Assembly: GCF_000744775.1 (NCBI RefSeq)
Contig: NZ_JQMP01000001.1
Span: forward strand, 434,001 to 498,000
Source of the DNA: Thermorudis peleae
Lineage (GTDB): Bacteria > Chloroflexota > Chloroflexia > Thermomicrobiales > Thermomicrobiaceae
DNA length: 64,000 bases
Direction: 5' to 3'
Shown here piece after piece: positions 42,534 through 51,603 of this stretch (within the stretch, counting starts at the first letter, position 1; each line of letters begins with the position of its first letter). Both the position numbers and the translations under genes were made by a program. The notes beneath the pieces are model-generated. The model was not told the origin of the DNA and searched no databases. It was given only the letters and a program-made list of their open reading frames with translations.

Positions 42534-44555
42534 GTGAGCAGCACGATACGCTTTGACGGTATTAGCTCGGGTCTGGATACAACATCAATCATCAATGCGC
42601 TCTTAACGTCCTATCAGCAGCCAATTACTCAACTCCAGCAACAGCAGTCGCAGATTCAGACCCAACAGAGCATTTGGCAAGAGCTTGGCAACCGGCTCAA
42701 TAGTCTCCTTTCCACGACCCAATCCCTGCTTCAGCGTGCTACGGTCATCGGTTATACCGTACAGCCAAGTGACAGCACGCCGCCATTCACTGCCACCGCC
42801 GGTCCGTCTGCTACCCCAGGCACCTACAGTATTCTTATCAACCAACTGGCGACGAGCACGGTTGCCCGTAGCAGCGGGCCAATGGCCGCTGACATCGACC
42901 CAACAGCATTGCTCAAAAACGATGCCTTCCGCACGGCTGTCACCGCTGGCACGTTTACGATTAATGGTGTCAGCATCAGTGTCAATCCCAATACTGATAC
43001 CCTGAACGATGTCATTAACCGAATCAATAGCAGCGGTGCGGGGGTCACCGCCTCGCTCGTCACTGTCGATGGCCGAAGCCGCTTAGCGTTGACGGCTACG
43101 ACGCCAGGCGGACCAATTCAGCTCGGTTCAGGGGGCGACACATCGAACTTTTTGAGCGCTACGAGCCTTCTTGCTGCACCACGCAGCGGCGATACCATCA
43201 CCGGCACCCGTAGCCTGGTCGCCGTTCGCACAGATCTGCCGCTTGCCCAGGCTAGCTTTGCTACACCCATCACGAGTCCAGGCACACTAACGATCAACGG
43301 CGTCCAGATCGCGTATGATCCCACTTCTGATACATTGGGCACGATTATCAACAAGATTAACGCTTCAACAGCGAATGTGATCGCCAGCTATGACACACAG
43401 ACTGACCGGCTAACGTTGACCAGCCGCACCACCGGGAGCCAGCAGATCAGCCTCAGCGATACCGGTAACCTGCTGGCTGCCCTAAACATTAACCCGTCAG
43501 CCCAGCAACTGGGCCAGAACGCCGTCTATAGCCTTGACGGCGGTACAACATGGCAGTACAGCACGAGTAATACCATCAACGATGCGATCCCGGGCGTTTC
43601 GCTCACCCTCACGCGCACCACCAGTACACCCTACACTTTCAGCATTGCCCCAAACGCTGACAATGCTGTCGCCGCAGTCAAGCAGTTTGTTGATCAATTC
43701 AACAGCGTGCTGTCCTACCTTGATCAGCAGACTGCCTACAATGCCGACACCAAACAGGCCGGCCCGCTACTCGGCGACAGCGGAGCACTCATGCTCGAGG
43801 CAACCTTGCGTCGGCTCGTCACCTCCCCCGCGACCAACGTGAGCGGGCCATTCAAGTCACTTGCTGATATCGGCATTAGCTTCGGTCCCGTCGGCTCGGC
43901 TGTCGGTACAACGAACCAGCTCCAGCTTGACGAAAGCAAGCTCCGCGCCGCGCTCGCGACGAATCCAAACGCGGTCTTTGAACTCTTTGGCGCGACGTCA
44001 CGCGCGACACTGTCAACACCCGGTGACATTGCGAACGCCTATGGCTCACCGACCGGCATCACTGCAAGCGGCCACTACGTGATCACGTCCGATGGCGCTG
44101 GACATTTCACCGCGCAGTTCTATGATGCCTCCAATACGTTGCGTTCGACACGCACCGAGACCCTTGCCCCAGGCGCCACGAGCAGCACACTCATCCCCGG
44201 CATGATTGTCACTGCTGCCAGCAGCTTCACGGGTGCACAGTCACAGATCACCGTCAACTACCAGTCTGGCGTGTTCAGCAGCCTTGCCCAATACCTGCAG
44301 AGTACCGTCGGCCCAAGCGGCATGATTGCCACCCGGGGCGACTCGTATCAGCAGCAATTACGCGACATCAACGACCAGATTCTCGTCTATCAAGACCGGC
44401 TGAACCAGCGGCGTGAGCAGTTGATCCAGCAATTTGCCCAGCTTGAAGCCCTGCTCGCTGAGATGATGCAGCAGAGTGCCCAGCTCGGGATGCAGATTCC
44501 AAGCTTCCTCGGCGCTGGCCAAGCAGCGTCATCGTCGAATGCATCAGGCTCGTAA
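42534..44555 (+). CDS. fliD: Filament cap protein FliD
   Basis: 673 residues, starting at GTG. FliD (HAP2) caps the filament and assists flagellin folding. The N-terminal IRFDGISSGLDTTSIINALLTSYQQPITQLQQQQSQIQ and the C-terminal coiled coil YQQQLRDINDQILVYQDRLNQRREQLIQQFAQLEALLAEMM are typical. The central part, Thr/Ser/Asn-rich with two repeated TFTINGVSISVNPNTDTLNDVINRIN-like segments, forms the surface domains. Immediately followed by fliS. Confidence 0.94.
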   Translation: MSSTIRFDGISSGLDTTSIINALLTSYQQPITQLQQQQSQIQTQQSIWQELGNRLNSLLSTTQSLLQRATVIGYTVQPSDSTPPFTATAGPSATPGTYSILINQLATSTVARSSGPMAADIDPTALLKNDAFRTAVTAGTFTINGVSISVNPNTDTLNDVINRINSSGAGVTASLVTVDGRSRLALTATTPGGPIQLGSGGDTSNFLSATSLLAAPRSGDTITGTRSLVAVRTDLPLAQASFATPITSPGTLTINGVQIAYDPTSDTLGTIINKINASTANVIASYDTQTDRLTLTSRTTGSQQISLSDTGNLLAALNINPSAQQLGQNAVYSLDGGTTWQYSTSNTINDAIPGVSLTLTRTTSTPYTFSIAPNADNAVAAVKQFVDQFNSVLSYLDQQTAYNADTKQAGPLLGDSGALMLEATLRRLVTSPATNVSGPFKSLADIGISFGPVGSAVGTTNQLQLDESKLRAALATNPNAVFELFGATSRATLSTPGDIANAYGSPTGITASGHYVITSDGAGHFTAQFYDASNTLRSTRTETLAPGATSSTLIPGMIVTAASSFTGAQSQITVNYQSGVFSSLAQYLQSTVGPSGMIATRGDSYQQQLRDINDQILVYQDRLNQRREQLIQQFAQLEALLAEMMQQSAQLGMQIPSFLGAGQAASSSNASGS

Positions 44556-44573
44556 GAGGGAAGGGGGCGTCCG

Positions 44574-44963
44574 ATGTCCTACGCCTATGCGCGGTACCGC
44601 CAGGTCGGTGTCGAAACGGCCTCACCAGTTGATCTCGTCGTCTTGCTCTATCGCGGCGCTATCCGCTTCCTTACCGAAGCCGAGCAGGCGATCCACCAGC
44701 ATGATGTGCCGCAAGCTCATGATCGTCTCCTCCGTGCCCAAGCGATCATCGCCGAGCTGATGGGAAGCCTCAATCTTGACGCTGGAGAGATCGCCGTCAA
44801 CCTTGGACGTCTCTATGACTATATGCAGCGCCGGCTGATCGAGGCAAACGTACGCAAAGATGCGCGCATTGTGGACGAAGTTCGCTGTCTGCTTGAGGAA
44901 CTGCTGAGTGCCTGGGAAGCCATTGCCAGGGGCGAGGCGCCGGTTCTCGCCGGTGCGCGCTAG
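44574..44963 (+). CDS. fliS: Flagellin export chaperone FliS
   Basis: 129 residues. Starts MSYAYARYRQVGVETASPVDLVVLLYRGAIRFL, the FliS signature. All-alpha. It binds the C-terminus of flagellin to prevent early polymerisation and brings it to FlhA. Its position after fliD is standard. Followed by fliT 3 bp later. Confidence 0.95.
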   Translation: MSYAYARYRQVGVETASPVDLVVLLYRGAIRFLTEAEQAIHQHDVPQAHDRLLRAQAIIAELMGSLNLDAGEIAVNLGRLYDYMQRRLIEANVRKDARIVDEVRCLLEELLSAWEAIARGEAPVLAGAR

Positions 44964-44966
44964 GGG

Positions 44967-45347
44967 ATGACCACGATGGTGCCTGACACAACGTGGCCAC
45001 TCACCCTGGCCTGCCGACTCCGTTCGTTCACAGCACGATTGCGCGCATGCGCCACAATCGGCGACTGGCAAGGCTGCCAAGCCGTGCTGCGTGAGCGTGG
45101 TGCATTGCTGGCCGATATTGCCAATCTTGACCCCAGAGCATTGACTCCGGCCGAGCGTGAAGCACTTGGCCAGGCCCTGCAAGAAGCGCGCGAGGAGGAT
45201 GCCGCGCTGCGCGAGCGTGTGCTTGCCGTGTGTGAGCGACTACAGGCGGAGCTGGCCTCGCTTGCGCAGGCTCAGCGGCTAGCCGATGGGTATTACCGTG
45301 CGACGAGCCATGCAGTGCGGGCGAGGCTGTTCGACCAATCGATCTAA
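44967..45347 (+). CDS. fliT: FliT-like flagellar chaperone
   Basis: 126 residues, mainly helices rich in Ala, Leu, Arg and Glu: LACRLRSFTARLRACATIGDWQGCQAVLRERGALLADI and an ALQEAREEDAALRERVLAVCERLQAEL coil. FliT holds the cap protein FliD. Assignment relies on position after fliS and on this helical pattern rather than on a strong signature. ATG at 44976 is an alternative. Its last 60 bp overlap the sortase reading frame. Confidence 0.68.
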   Translation: MTTMVPDTTWPLTLACRLRSFTARLRACATIGDWQGCQAVLRERGALLADIANLDPRALTPAEREALGQALQEAREEDAALRERVLAVCERLQAELASLAQAQRLADGYYRATSHAVRARLFDQSI

Positions 45348-46011
45348 CACGTGGCCGCTGGGCATCTTTGTCATGCTCTGCTTTGCCACTCTGCTAATCT
45401 CGGCCTGCCAATTTCCCGTCCACATCACCATTACAGTCGGCAGAGAGAACGCCGCGGCTCAAGCTCTCCCGACAGCAACCCCAAGTCCACGATCATCCCC
45501 AACGCCAACACCAACCCCCCGGGCAGTCGCAACGGCGACCCGCAAGGGTGCCATTCCGACAGCGCTCGTTGCACGCCTGCGCACTGCCCCACCCAACGAA
45601 TTGCAAATCCCACGCCTTGGACTCGACGCACCGGTCACTTCGGTCGCCTCTACGGTCGACCACGGTCAGTGGTATTGGCCAGTACCAGAGCACGCGCTTG
45701 GTCATCTGCTCGGCACGGCAAACCCTGGTGAGCCAGGCAATATTGCCATTTCCGGCCATGTTGACACGCGAACCGGCCCCGGCCTGTTTGCGCGGCTTGG
45801 CGATGTGCGCCCGGGCGACCTCGTTATTGTCCGCAGTGCCGACGGCGTCTTCACCTACCGCGTCATTGATGTCACAATCGTGCCAGAAGATGACCGAACG
45901 ATACTCCGTCAGACACCACAGGAGCAACTCACCCTCATCACCTGCCTGCCAGATGGACAATATCACCGCCGCATCGTCGTCCGTGCCCAGCGCGTCGAAT
46001 CCGCTGCCTAA
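45286..46011 (+). CDS. Sortase (class D/E-like), probable lipoprotein or membrane-anchored
   Basis: 241 residues from this start; ATG at 45310 or 45373 are alternatives and the 5' part overlaps fliT. An N-terminal hydrophobic segment with LLISAC (Cys41) looks like a lipobox. A Pro/Thr-rich spacer (62-85) leads to the catalytic domain with His158 (SGHVDT), Cys220 (TLITC) and Arg229 (HRRIVV), the complete His-Cys-Arg triad of transpeptidase sortases. It should cut LPxTG-type proteins and attach them to peptidoglycan or to other proteins. Putative substrates are encoded at 15684-16316 and 56526-59054. Confidence 0.88.
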   Translation: MGITVRRAMQCGRGCSTNRSNTWPLGIFVMLCFATLLISACQFPVHITITVGRENAAAQALPTATPSPRSSPTPTPTPRAVATATRKGAIPTALVARLRTAPPNELQIPRLGLDAPVTSVASTVDHGQWYWPVPEHALGHLLGTANPGEPGNIAISGHVDTRTGPGLFARLGDVRPGDLVIVRSADGVFTYRVIDVTIVPEDDRTILRQTPQEQLTLITCLPDGQYHRRIVVRAQRVESAA

Positions 46012-46015
46012 CCCG

Positions 46016-46055
46016 CAGGAGTACAAAGTACTGTTCTGCTGGGACTTTCCTCCTG
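46016..46055 (+). terminator. Inverted repeat after the sortase gene (probable terminator)
   Basis: CAGGAG (46016-46021) pairs with CTCCTG (46050-46055) and AAAGT (46025-46029) with ACTTT (46044-46048). It begins 4 nt after the sortase stop. No T-run, loop about 14 nt. The rest of the 150-bp gap before flgC has GCTTCT...AGAAGC as a small hairpin but no clear promoter. Confidence 0.45.
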
Positions 46056-46161
46056 AGTGAGCTTGCCACTGCCAGGCGATAGCTTGCTGAGCTGCTTCTG
46101 CCTTACGGTTAGAAGCGCGAGGCGCCCATTCGGCAATGCGGATGCGAGGGAGGGAAGCTGG

Positions 46162-46623
46162 ATGGGAATCTTCGATGCAATGCATGCCAGCCTGTCTGGG
46201 CTCACTGCCGAACGTCTGCGAATGGATGTAATCACCAGCAACATTGCTAATGTCGATACGACGCGTACGCCTCAGGGCGGACCCTACTTGCGCCGACAAG
46301 TCGTCTTCATGGCCGAACCAGCGCCGACGCAGCCGTTCGCTACGTTGCTTAGCACTCAGCTGGCTGCGGCTACGCCGGCACCGAGCGCGGCGCGTGGCGT
46401 GATGGTCGTCGGTATTCGGCAGGATCCCAATGCTGTTAAACAGGTCTACGATCCCACAAACCCCGATGCCGACCAGAACGGCTACGTGCGTTATCCGGAC
46501 ATCGACGTTGTTACCGAGATGACCGATCTACTCGCGGCAACGCGCGCGTATGAGGCGAACGTGACCGTGTTCAATGCGCTGAAGGCCACAGCACTGCGCG
46601 CTCTGTCCATTGGCCGAGCCTAG
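46162..46623 (+). CDS. flgC: Flagellar proximal rod protein FlgC
   Basis: 153 residues from the ATG at 46162, which has GAGGGAGGGAAG about 5 nt before. FlgC is a rod component. The N-terminus MGIFDAMHASLSGLTAERLRMDVITSNIANVDT and the C-terminus YPDIDVVTEMTDLLAATRAYEANVTVFNALKATALRALSIG are the textbook FlgC ends. Usually flgB precedes it; here flgB is 7 kb away after fliJ. Followed by fliE in 14 bp. Confidence 0.95.
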   Translation: MGIFDAMHASLSGLTAERLRMDVITSNIANVDTTRTPQGGPYLRRQVVFMAEPAPTQPFATLLSTQLAAATPAPSAARGVMVVGIRQDPNAVKQVYDPTNPDADQNGYVRYPDIDVVTEMTDLLAATRAYEANVTVFNALKATALRALSIGRA

Positions 46624-46637
46624 AGAGAAGGGCAAGG

Positions 46638-46943
46638 ATGAGCATCACTCCAATCGCACCCATTACTGCCAATTTCCTGCCTGTTGCAGGCGTCGGTACC
46701 ACAAGTACCGTAACCCAACCGGCAGCCTCGTTCACGCAACTCCTTGGCCAGGCACTCGATCAGCTTAACGGCTCTATCACGCAGGCTGATCAACTCTCAC
46801 TCGCGCTCGCGGCTGGCCAGCCGGTTGACGTGCACGATGTCATGGTTGCGCTCGAAACTGCCTCAATTGGCCTAGAGCTGGCGATGCAAGTGCGCAACCG
46901 CGCGCTCGATGCCTACCGCGAAATCATGGGCATGAGCGTCTAG
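46638..46943 (+). CDS. fliE: Hook-basal body protein FliE
   Basis: 101 residues. FliE links the MS-ring to the rod and is an early export substrate. C-terminal part PVDVHDVMVALETASIGLELAMQVRNRALDAYREIMGMSV is the FliE signature. The first 35 residues are Thr/Ala/Val-rich and not conserved. Located between flgC and fliF, as in almost all flagellar operons. Confidence 0.93.
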   Translation: MSITPIAPITANFLPVAGVGTTSTVTQPAASFTQLLGQALDQLNGSITQADQLSLALAAGQPVDVHDVMVALETASIGLELAMQVRNRALDAYREIMGMSV

Positions 46944-46968
46944 GTCAGGACGAAAGGGGCGCGGAGCA

Positions 46969-48546
46969 GTGGTCGATCGGCTCGTCGCCCAAATTCGGGC
47001 ATTGCGGGGCCAGTGGGAACGACTCTCCCCCAACCTACGGGTGGCAATTATCGGCATTATCCTGACGGCGATCTTCGCCGTCGCCTTGCTCATGCTGATC
47101 CAGCCACCGCAGCGCTACGTGCCCGTGTACACTGGCCTCTCCAGCGACGATGCCGCAGCAATCGTCAACTACCTGCGCCAGCACAATATCCCCTATCAGC
47201 TTAGTGCTGATGGCACGACGGTCAGTGTACCGTCCGATCAGGTTGCTGATGTCCGCCTCGCGCTTGCCACGGCCGGGCTGCCGAAAGGCGGGACCCTCGG
47301 ATTCGAACTGTTCGATAAATCCTCGTTTGGCATGACCGACTTTGCCCAGCGTGTCAACTATCAGCGAGCGATTGAAGGTGAGCTCGAGCGAACGATTGGC
47401 CGACTCGATGCTGTCCAAAGTGCCCGAGTACATATCGTCCTGCCTGAGCAAACGCTCTACACCGATCAACAGCAGCCGACGAGTGCGGCAGTCGTGCTCC
47501 AGCTCAAACCCGGACGCCGCCTCAACGACGATCAGGTGCAGGGCATTGTCCACCTTGTGGCAAGTGCGGTTCCCGGACTTGATCCGAGTCACCTTACGGT
47601 CGTTGATGACTCGGGCAATCCTATCTGGGACGGCGGTCAGGCCAGCTCAACAGCTGGTAGCATGGACGAACACCTCAAGCAGCAACGTGCATACGAGGCA
47701 GCTCTTGCCACTCAGCTTCAGGCGATGGTTGCACGCGTCGTTGGGCCGAACAATGCTGCCGTGCAGGTCCATGCGACGATGAACTGGGATCAGCGTCAGG
47801 TTGACAGCGAGATTTACTCGCCGAACGGCACGCAGCCCCAGGTACGGAGCCAGCAGGAGCGGGTACAGAGTACCGACGGGACAACCAGCAACGCCGCCGG
47901 CGTACCTGGCGTGGATAGCAATGTGCAGTCGTATCAGCAGGGAGCGAACGGCCAGACGCAGCAGCACAGTGAACTGCATGAACAGACAACAAACTATGAG
48001 CTTTCTCGTCAGGTTGAGCACATCATCCAAGCACCGGGGCAACTCCAGCGGCTGTCTGTTGCAGTCGCACTCAACGGCGCGGCTGTCGACCCAACGGTAG
48101 CACAGCAAGTGCGCGATATGGTCGCGGCAGCTGCAGGTATCGTGCCTGAGCGCGGCGATGTTGTCACGGTCAGCGTGGTGCCGTTTGTGAATGCACAGTC
48201 AGGCCAGGCGACCGTAGAGAAGCCCTCACTGTTGAGTCGTGCGCTCGGCATCGCGAAGTACGGTGCGATCGTCCTCATCCCACTGGTCGCACTCCTGATC
48301 GCCTGGCGCGTCCTTGCCAGCCAGCGTGCCCAAGCATTGCCGCCAGTACCGCAGTATGCGGTCGCAACTGAGCCACTCCTGCCCAGTGCACCGACTGCGC
48401 CAATCCGCGGCAATGCCGCCGAAGCGGCAGCTGAACTGCCGCAACCAGAAGGCCCGCCACAGGCCTTCCGCGAATTGCAGGAACTGGCACGGCGAGATCC
48501 GGCTGCTGTTGCCCAGCTCATCCGCCATTGGATGACTGAGGAGTAG
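46969..48546 (+). CDS. fliF: MS-ring protein FliF
   Basis: 525 residues, GTG start after a GGGGCGCGGAG stretch. FliF forms the membrane ring at the base. Two membrane helices: about 24-44 and 424-446. The ring-building domain contains YVPVYTGLSSDDAAAIVNYLRQHNIPYQLSADG and the FliF signature GLPKGGTLGFELFDKSSFGMTDFAQRVNYQRAIEGELERTI. The C-terminal tail with RELQELARRDPAAVAQLIRHWMTEE binds FliG. Its stop is 4 bp before fliG. Confidence 0.97.
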   Translation: MVDRLVAQIRALRGQWERLSPNLRVAIIGIILTAIFAVALLMLIQPPQRYVPVYTGLSSDDAAAIVNYLRQHNIPYQLSADGTTVSVPSDQVADVRLALATAGLPKGGTLGFELFDKSSFGMTDFAQRVNYQRAIEGELERTIGRLDAVQSARVHIVLPEQTLYTDQQQPTSAAVVLQLKPGRRLNDDQVQGIVHLVASAVPGLDPSHLTVVDDSGNPIWDGGQASSTAGSMDEHLKQQRAYEAALATQLQAMVARVVGPNNAAVQVHATMNWDQRQVDSEIYSPNGTQPQVRSQQERVQSTDGTTSNAAGVPGVDSNVQSYQQGANGQTQQHSELHEQTTNYELSRQVEHIIQAPGQLQRLSVAVALNGAAVDPTVAQQVRDMVAAAAGIVPERGDVVTVSVVPFVNAQSGQATVEKPSLLSRALGIAKYGAIVLIPLVALLIAWRVLASQRAQALPPVPQYAVATEPLLPSAPTAPIRGNAAEAAAELPQPEGPPQAFRELQELARRDPAAVAQLIRHWMTEE

Positions 48547-48550
48547 GGCA

Positions 48551-49570
48551 ATGTCGGTGAGTCAGCGTTCGCGGCAGACACTCAATGGTCCAGCGAAGGC
48601 AGCAGCGCTGCTCGTCGCGCTTGGGCCGGATCTCTCTGCCAAAGTGCTGCAGCACTTACGTGAGCACGAGATCGAGGCTCTCACCGTCAAAGTCGCGAGC
48701 ATGGAACGCCTCACAGACGAAGAAGTCAACGCGGTCATTCATGAGGCGCATGAGTTAGCCTTAGCCCACCGCTACGTTGCAACCGGCGGCGTCGACTACG
48801 CCCGTGAGCTGTTAGCGAAGGCGCTAGGGCCAGAGCGGGCCATGGCGCTGCTCGAGCGCGTGGTGACCATGCACCCACCTGCACCATTCGAGTTCTTGCG
48901 CAAGTCTGATCCGCGGCAAATGGCCATGTTCTTGCAAAATGAGCATCCACAGACGATTGCCCTGATCCTTTCCCACCTGCCTCCGGTACAAGCTGCCGCG
49001 GTACTTACCAACCTCGGCGAGGACCTGCAAGCCGAGGTTGCGCGACGGATTGCCACAATGGATCGCACCCCACCGGAAATTATCAACCGGGTTGAAGAGA
49101 TCATGCGCCGCCGTCTCTCTTCGCTGATCACGCAAGATACCCGCAGTGTCGGCGGCACCAGCCATCTTGTCGCTATCCTCAGCACTGTTGACCGTAGCAC
49201 GGAGAAACACATTCTGGAACGCCTGACGGAAACCGATCCTGAGCTCGCCGAAGAAGTACGCAAGCTCATGTTCACCTTCGACGACCTCATCCTGCTCGAT
49301 GACCGCTCACTCCAGCGCGTGCTGCGTGAAGTCGATATGCGCGATCTGGCGATGGCACTCAAAGCTGCGCGCGACGACCTCAAGGAGCACATCTTCAGCA
49401 ATATGTCAGCCCGGGCAGCTGAGTTGCTCCGCGAAGAGATCAGCTACTTGGGCCCAGTGCGAATTCGCGCTGTCGAAGAGGCGCAGCAACGCATCGTTAG
49501 CATTGTGCGTCGGCTCGAAGAGGCCGAGGAAATTGTCATTGCGCGCGGGGAGGAGCGGCTCCTTGGCTAA
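48551..49570 (+). CDS. fliG: Motor switch protein FliG
   Basis: 339 residues, normal length. FliG sits on FliF and interacts with MotA to generate torque. N-terminal GPAKAAALLVALGPDLSAKVLQHLREHEIEAL; middle EHPQTIALILSHLPPVQAAAVL (EHPQT motif); C-terminal torque helix region FDDLILLDDRSLQRVLREVDMRDLAMALKAARDDLKEHIFSNMSARA with the charged residues that contact MotA. Overlaps fliH by 8 bp. Confidence 0.97.
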   Translation: MSVSQRSRQTLNGPAKAAALLVALGPDLSAKVLQHLREHEIEALTVKVASMERLTDEEVNAVIHEAHELALAHRYVATGGVDYARELLAKALGPERAMALLERVVTMHPPAPFEFLRKSDPRQMAMFLQNEHPQTIALILSHLPPVQAAAVLTNLGEDLQAEVARRIATMDRTPPEIINRVEEIMRRRLSSLITQDTRSVGGTSHLVAILSTVDRSTEKHILERLTETDPELAEEVRKLMFTFDDLILLDDRSLQRVLREVDMRDLAMALKAARDDLKEHIFSNMSARAAELLREEISYLGPVRIRAVEEAQQRIVSIVRRLEEAEEIVIARGEERLLG

Positions 49571-50264
49571 GCGTGTGCTGAAACACTGGCGCCCAGAAGC
49601 GCAGGCCTACATCGTACAGCCGCAGCCCTCGGCCCACGATCAGGCCGCGGCAGTGAGCCTGCTGCAGCAGGCTCACGAGACTGCTGCCGCAATCATCGCG
49701 CAAGCACACCAAGAAGCCGCGGCGATTCGTGCTGCAGCTGAGCAGGAGCGGCAAGCTGCATGGGATGCCCTGCTCGCGCAAGCACGCGCACTAGCCAGCC
49801 AGGAAGCTGCGCAGCAACTCACAGCGGAGATTGAGCAGACCATTGGCCGATTTCGCACGATTGTCGAACGGGCATGCCTTCGTGAAGACGAGTTGCGGCG
49901 CGCCTGTCAGCACGAGCTCGTCCATCTCGCGCTCGCGATCGCCGAAGCCGTTATCCGCCGCGAAATTCGGCATGATCCGACTATCCTGCAACGGCTGGTG
50001 GAAGCAGCCGTCGCACGCGCACCGCGGGTGCCATTAACTCAGCTCTTTGTCCATCCGAGCGATGTCGCTGCGATCACGCCATGGATACGAGAAATCTGGG
50101 GCGAACAGCCGCCCATCGAAATCATCCCAGACGCCCATGTCGATCCCGGAAGCTGTGTGTTGGGCACCCAGACTGGCTTTGTCGACGCACGGATTCGCAC
50201 GCAGCTTGAGACGATCCGGCAGGCATTGCTTGAAGAGGTCGACAGCGATGACGCAGTACCCTAA
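49563..50264 (+). CDS. fliH: Flagellar export ATPase regulator FliH
   Basis: 233 residues from a TTG start at 49563, which I chose because GGGGAGGAG lies 7 nt before it; GTG at 49575 is the alternative. FliH dimers hold FliI in the cytoplasm and deliver it to the C-ring. A long Ala/Gln/Glu-rich coiled coil covers about 35-110, then a more conserved C-terminal domain (HELVHLALAIAEAVIRREI, DPGSCVLGTQTGFVDARIRTQLETIRQAL). The last 17 bp overlap fliI. Confidence 0.87.
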   Translation: MAKRVLKHWRPEAQAYIVQPQPSAHDQAAAVSLLQQAHETAAAIIAQAHQEAAAIRAAAEQERQAAWDALLAQARALASQEAAQQLTAEIEQTIGRFRTIVERACLREDELRRACQHELVHLALAIAEAVIRREIRHDPTILQRLVEAAVARAPRVPLTQLFVHPSDVAAITPWIREIWGEQPPIEIIPDAHVDPGSCVLGTQTGFVDARIRTQLETIRQALLEEVDSDDAVP

Positions 50265-51603
50265 CGATTGTCCAATTGACACCTTGCTTACTCGGCTGCG
50301 CACGCTCGACCCAATCAGTCGTGCCGGACGAGTGGTGCGTGGCATTGGTCTAACGGTCGAAGCGACTGGGCTCGATCTCGAGATCGGCGACTTGTGCCAC
50401 ATTTTCCCCTCCTTGGCCGAGGAGGGACGGTTGGCCGCGGAAGTCGTCGGCTTTCACAACGAACGAGTCATTCTCATCCCGCTCGCTGAATTGCGAGGTG
50501 TGCGGCATGGCAGTCGGGTTGTGCCGGCGCCAGAGTCGTTGACCATTCCAGTCGGCCGGGAGTTGCTCGGCCGCGTTATCGATGGCCTTGGGCGGCCGAT
50601 CGATGGTCGCGGACCCCTTACCACGCGAGCGCGCGCGAGGCTCAACGGTGCGCCACCGCATCCGCTGCGTCGTCAGCCAGTGCGGCAAGTCATGGCAACC
50701 GGTGTGCGAGCGATCGATGCCGCCATCACCTGCGGCTATGGCCAGCGACTCGGTATCTTCGCGGGCTCAGGCGTTGGCAAGAGTACTTTGCTTGGCATGA
50801 TCAGCCGCAACGCCGACTGCGACGTTCGTGTCATTGCGCTCATCGGCGAGCGGGGGCGCGAGGTACAGGAGTTCATTGAACAGAATCTTGGTCCGGCAGG
50901 ACTCGAGCACGCTGTCGTCGTTGTGTCGACGTCGGATCAGCCGGCGTTGCTGCGTCTCAAAGCTGCCTGGACTGCCACACACATCGCCGAGTATTTCCGC
51001 GACCAAGGCTTACGGGTTGTTCTGTTGATGGATTCGGTAACCCGCCTTGCCATGGCGCAACGGGAGATTGGCCTTGCAGCCGGCGAGCCGCCGACGACAC
51101 GTGGCTATCCCCCCTCAGTGTTTGCGCTCTTGCCCCGTCTGCTTGAACGCGCTGGCAACAGTGAGCACGGTAGCATCACCGCCTTCTACACGGTGCTCGT
51201 CGAGGGCGACGATCTTACCGAACCGGTGACCGACGCTGTGCGGGCGATTCTCGACGGCCATATTGTCCTCTCCCGGCAACTTGCCGATCGCGGCCACTTC
51301 CCCTCGATCGACGTGCTCGCAAGCGTCAGCCGTGTCATGACGCAGATCGTCGATCGACAGCACTACGCACTGGCAACTGAACTGCGCGAAGTGCTGGCAA
51401 CATATGAAAACGCACGAGATCTCGTCGAGATCGGCGCCTACACGCCCGGCTCAAATCCCGCACTTGACCGCGTGTTGCAGCTGATGCCCCAGGTCCGAGC
51501 ATTTCTCCAACAACGGCCAGATGAGACTGCAACGCTTGCCGAAACGCTCGCACAGCTTGATCAGGTGCTTCATCACGTGCCAGGAGAGGGAGGACAACGA
51601 TGA
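50248..51603 (+). CDS. fliI: Flagellar export ATPase FliI
   Basis: 451 residues. F1-beta-like ATPase powering export. P-loop AGSGVGKST at 172-180, the Walker B Asp262 in VVLLMDSVTR, the DELSEED-like absence as in FliI, and the typical ERGREVQEFIE segment at 201-211. The ATG at 50248 is the first in-frame ATG overlapping fliH by 17 bp; longer forms would extend across fliH. Followed by fliJ with ATGA overlap. Confidence 0.96.
   Translation: MTQYPNDCPIDTLLTRLRTLDPISRAGRVVRGIGLTVEATGLDLEIGDLCHIFPSLAEEGRLAAEVVGFHNERVILIPLAELRGVRHGSRVVPAPESLTIPVGRELLGRVIDGLGRPIDGRGPLTTRARARLNGAPPHPLRRQPVRQVMATGVRAIDAAITCGYGQRLGIFAGSGVGKSTLLGMISRNADCDVRVIALIGERGREVQEFIEQNLGPAGLEHAVVVVSTSDQPALLRLKAAWTATHIAEYFRDQGLRVVLLMDSVTRLAMAQREIGLAAGEPPTTRGYPPSVFALLPRLLERAGNSEHGSITAFYTVLVEGDDLTEPVTDAVRAILDGHIVLSRQLADRGHFPSIDVLASVSRVMTQIVDRQHYALATELREVLATYENARDLVEIGAYTPGSNPALDRVLQLMPQVRAFLQQRPDETATLAETLAQLDQVLHHVPGEGGQR

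Noticed and set aside
46062-46095. Sigma-28 promoter before flgC
   Set aside because: GGCGATAG resembles the -10, but no TAAAGTTT-like element lies 11 bp upstream, and rod genes are expected to be early genes.
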